Of a stretch of 36,432 nt of DNA, positions 33,893-36,432 are shown piece by piece (positions within the stretch are counted from its first letter, which is position 1; each line of letters begins with the position of its first letter). Source of the stretch: UBA349 sp964444115 (GTDB lineage Archaea > Methanobacteriota > Methanobacteria > Methanobacteriales > Methanobacteriaceae); assembly GCA_964444115.1 (NCBI GenBank), contig CAYUFT010000009.1, forward strand, positions 1 to 36,432, written 5' to 3'. A program made the translations under genes and the position numbers. Below the pieces are notes generated by a model, which saw nothing but the letters and a program-made list of their open reading frames with translations, searched no databases and was not told the DNA's origin.

Positions 33893-35722
33893 TTAGAAAT
33901 TTATTCTCTCAGACAACTTTAAAGGCAGTGGCAGAGCCCTAAATGGCATTTCATTAGTTTCTTCATTAACTAATTTTACCAGATCTTCTCTAGTCATAGC
34001 CTGTTTTTCCTGGGTTTCACGAATGTTAATGGTTAATTCTTTACTTTCCAATTCATTATCACCAATAACCGCCACATAAGGCACCCAATCAGTGGCAGCA
34101 TTTCTGATTTTCTTACCTACTCTTTCTGGCCGGTCATCCACATCCACTCGAACGTTATGATCCTTTAATTCCCGGGCCAATTCTAGGGCATAATCCATAT
34201 GTCGCTCTGCAATAGGCAGTATTCTCACCTGAGTAGGGGAAAGCCAAACTGGTAACATTGGAGGCTTTTCATCCATTTCAACCGCTGTTTTTTCCAGCAA
34301 ACTGCAAATTACACGTTCAATACTTCCCGTAGGACTGCAATGAAGAATTATTGGATAATCTTCTTTTTCATTCTCTTCCAGGAAAGTTATGTCAAATCTT
34401 TCTCCACTTTCCACATCAATCTGTACAGTTGGGTTTTCTATAGGTCTTCCCAGATAATCAATAGCAGCAAAGTCCATTTTAGAAATCCAGTAGTTTTTTC
34501 TCTCTGGTAAAATCTCCAGAAGCACTGGTTTTCCAATTTTTTGAGCAGAAACATGCATCCACTCTTTGTACTCATCATAAAAGTCCTGAGTGGCCCGGAA
34601 AATAACTTCATAATTAACATTGAAGTCCTCACCAGTTTGTAGACAGAGATCAATCTGTCGGTCAAATTCCACCAGTGATTGGCCTAAATCCCGGCACACT
34701 GTGTGTAAATCCGGCATAGTGAATCCGCGCAGCCGTTTGAGTCCCACAACTTCCCCTTTTTTCTCCATACGGAAACTATAAGTAGAAAGTTCATAAATTC
34801 TGGCAGGTAAATTTTTCCAAGTTAGGAAAGAATCAGATAATACTCTAAATGCACCGAAACAACAGGCATATCTGAGCATGAGTTCTTTTTTCTTGTGTCC
34901 CAGACGGTACTGCCTTTCTCCAAATTTCTCAGCATGTACTCGAATAGCATCATCAGCCAGATCATACATGATCGGTGTTTCCACCGGCATGGCCCCTTCG
35001 TTAGTTACCAGCAGATAGACATAATCAGCCAGTAAATCTCTGATTAAGCGACCTTTGGGATACCATCGAAGATGTCCTACATCAGCAGAAGGCTCGTAAT
35101 CTGCTAAACCTTTTTCTTTCATTAATTTGACGTGAGGTGGTTCTTCACCAGAGGATTCTGATTTTCCCAATTCATATTTGGTCAGTTGCTCCAGATCCTT
35201 GTTTTGGAAGTCAAATTCTTCCGGAGCAATAAGGTGGCCTTCATCCAAAATATACCATTTGGATTCTTCTCCTTTTTCCTTCTCTTTTTCCTCAGTTTTT
35301 TGAGAAGTAATGGTACGGGAAAGTTCAGATAATGGGTGTCCTTTGCAGGATACTTCAAAGGATTTGTACCATCCAAAGGGAACTCTGGCCACTTTTATAT
35401 CCATTTCAGCCAGTTCAGATTCTATTTCAATCAGAATCTTTTTAGCTGCATCCGGAGAACTTAATGAAGAACTTAGGTGAGCATAGGGGTAAACTACCAC
35501 ATTTTCGGCCCCTACTTTAGAGAAAACATCCGCTATTTCTTTTACAGCGTTTTCTACTACACCATTAATATCTGATTCATCTTCCTTTTCTACAGCAGTG
35601 AAAGCTACCAGAGAATTTTCAAATGATCCTTTTTTCTTTTCATCGTCTATTTTTTCAGCTATTTTCGTTTTAGACTTGGTTTGATACTTTAAATAATCAG
35701 AATGAATTAAAAGTACGCGCAT
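33893..35722 (-). CDS. thrS: Threonyl-tRNA synthetase, archaeal type
   Basis: A 609-residue class II synthetase charging tRNA-Thr. The N-terminal 140 or so residues (MRVLLIHSDYLKYQ...VARVPFGWYKSFEVSCKGHPLSELSRTI) are the archaeal editing domain related to D-aminoacyl-tRNA deacylase, which removes mischarged serine; it replaces the bacterial TGS/editing domains. The catalytic core has the motif 2 region YRLGHKKKELMLRYACCFGAFRVLSDSFLTWKNLPARIYELSTYSFR with the zinc ligands of the Thr site, and motif 3 near ILHCSPTGSIERVICSLLE. The anticodon-binding domain is at the C-terminus (LPVWLSPTQVRILPI). GGTGAT lies 3 bases before the ATG, just after a short hairpin (35734-35749). It is a single gene bounded by terminators. 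Confidence 0.97.
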   Translation of the reverse strand: MRVLLIHSDYLKYQTKSKTKIAEKIDDEKKKGSFENSLVAFTAVEKEDESDINGVVENAVKEIADVFSKVGAENVVVYPYAHLSSSLSSPDAAKKILIEIESELAEMDIKVARVPFGWYKSFEVSCKGHPLSELSRTITSQKTEEKEKEKGEESKWYILDEGHLIAPEEFDFQNKDLEQLTKYELGKSESSGEEPPHVKLMKEKGLADYEPSADVGHLRWYPKGRLIRDLLADYVYLLVTNEGAMPVETPIMYDLADDAIRVHAEKFGERQYRLGHKKKELMLRYACCFGAFRVLSDSFLTWKNLPARIYELSTYSFRMEKKGEVVGLKRLRGFTMPDLHTVCRDLGQSLVEFDRQIDLCLQTGEDFNVNYEVIFRATQDFYDEYKEWMHVSAQKIGKPVLLEILPERKNYWISKMDFAAIDYLGRPIENPTVQIDVESGERFDITFLEENEKEDYPIILHCSPTGSIERVICSLLEKTAVEMDEKPPMLPVWLSPTQVRILPIAERHMDYALELARELKDHNVRVDVDDRPERVGKKIRNAATDWVPYVAVIGDNELESKELTINIRETQEKQAMTREDLVKLVNEETNEMPFRALPLPLKLSERINF

Positions 35723-35733
35723 TTAATCACCTT

Positions 35734-35749
35734 CTCCTATGAAAAGGAG
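35734..35749 (-). promoter_or_regulatory. Small leader hairpin at the thrS ribosome-binding site
   Basis: On the minus strand CTCCT (35749-35745), six loop bases and AGGAG (35738-35734) pair perfectly and are followed two bases later by the GGTGAT site of thrS. The hairpin holds AGGAG, the upstream half of an extended ribosome-binding site, so opening it could raise translation. The stem is short and the effect is inference. Confidence 0.35.
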
Positions 35750-35951
35750 TATAATTTCTTCTAGAATTAATATAAAAATATTATATAATTATCTATAAAT
35801 AAAATCTGCAATATTATTATATAAGATTATCCTCAAGAAAACGATTTCCATTATTCATTATATTATTTTATAATTCTATAATAATGAAATATTTGTTTAT
35901 TTTTTTATTAATATAAGGGATGAGCTGAAGATTAAAAGATATACATCAAAA

Positions 35952-36432
35952 TTAATCTTTAAAACTATTTTTTTTAGATTTTTCTGGCCTTTTAGGCATG
36001 TCTCCTTCCCACATATTCTCAAATACATTGGCGTAGTTTTGAGCGATTTCCGGATACTGATTCCAGACACCTATGGCACTTTGGGCCACGGCCTTCTTCT
36101 CTTCTCCCGAAAATTTGGAAAATATGAGCATCATTTCTGTTCCGTCCCTCACAATCATTTTAACAAATGGTATCTGGTAAATTCTAACTTCAGCCTTTAT
36201 TCCCTTCAATTCCTTGGATAGATGGATTTTTTTATCATCAATAACAGTAAAAGGAGCTGCCATTATTTTAGTTTTTACTCCCCTGCGTGCGGCCTGATTG
36301 ATTTTTTCTTTAAGATTCTCTGCCTCTTCTTTGAACATGAACCCGGCCCGTATATTAATGTTTTCCTTGGCCCGAGTTATAATTTCCATTTCTTTGCGAA
36401 TAATTTTTTCAGGACCGTGAATAAGCCATATG
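35952..36432 (-). CDS. TrmB-family transcriptional regulator, N-terminal part outside window
   Basis: The frame is open from the right edge of the window (IWLIHGPEKIIRKEMEIITRAKENINI) to a stop at 35952, giving about 159 residues. The phospholipase-D-like fold of the TrmB C-terminal effector domain is suggested by REKENI-type and EEAENLKEKINQAARRGVKTKIM motifs, by VRIYQIPFVKMIVRDGTEMMLIFSKF, and by AIGVWNQYPEIAQNYANVFENMWEG at the end. TrmB proteins have an N-terminal winged helix, missing here, and bind sugars or other effectors. An ATG at 36389 exists, but the upstream in-frame sequence clearly belongs to the protein, so that is not the start. The tail is basic (KRPEKSKKN). Target genes are unknown. 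Confidence 0.82.
   Translation of the reverse strand, partial: IWLIHGPEKIIRKEMEIITRAKENINIRAGFMFKEEAENLKEKINQAARRGVKTKIMAAPFTVIDDKKIHLSKELKGIKAEVRIYQIPFVKMIVRDGTEMMLIFSKFSGEEKKAVAQSAIGVWNQYPEIAQNYANVFENMWEGDMPKRPEKSKKNSFKD

Overview
The window looks like chromosomal DNA of a hydrogenotrophic methanogen of the order Methanobacteriales, most like Methanobacterium. The evidence is F420-dependent methylene-H4MPT dehydrogenase (mtd), a CbiA/CfbB amidase of the coenzyme F430/corrinoid branch, a fused Fae-Hps enzyme, archaeal ThrRS with its own editing domain, Alba, TrpB2, a TrmB-family regulator, and a beta-helix adhesin-like protein of the kind common in this order. The DNA is AT-rich, intergenic regions are very AT-rich, and ribosome-binding sites are mostly GGTGAT or GGAGG. 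I see no rRNA, tRNA, CRISPR array, insertion sequence or prophage.

Left part (1-6.5 kb): a cut-off TMEM175-type channel gene and a sugar-phosphate isomerase-like gene on the minus strand; then, divergently, a PadR-type regulator with a two-gene ABC exporter, preceded by a strong inverted repeat; then a secreted beta-propeller protein and alba. Middle-left (6.7-12.4 kb, all minus): a REC-PAS response regulator, leuA, a DUF63 membrane protein, a PHP phosphoesterase and a DUF1786 protein.

Middle (12.7-21.1 kb, all plus): trpB2 (interrupted by a 100-N scaffold gap that appears spurious), a small membrane-anchored protein with a tail packed with N-glycosylation sequons, fae-hps, an iron-sulfur flavoprotein, a lipid-linked oligosaccharide flippase, a ModE-type regulator, a ferredoxin overlapping hisB, and a decayed TMEM175 gene.

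Right part (21.3-36.4 kb, almost all minus): a small coiled protein with an HD-domain protein, a beta-helix adhesin, mtd, a stand-alone C39 peptidase-like protein, a MurG-like glycosyltransferase overlapping an oligosaccharide polymerase, cfbB/cbiA, a divergent radical-SAM/HhH protein, a ParA gene with a small partner carrying only the ParA-contact motif of ParB, thrS and a TrmB-family regulator cut by the window edge.

Functional links: mtd (methanogenesis), cfbB (F430) and fae-hps (formaldehyde/pentose phosphate) are core C1 genes; leuA, trpB2 and hisB are amino-acid genes; the flippase, Wzy-like polymerase, glycosyltransferase, adhesin, propeller and sequon-rich protein all concern the cell surface. 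The most interesting candidate for something undescribed is the ParA/non-canonical ParB-like pair, flanked on both sides by repeats of a TTATAAGTT palindrome that recurs at two other intergenic sites.
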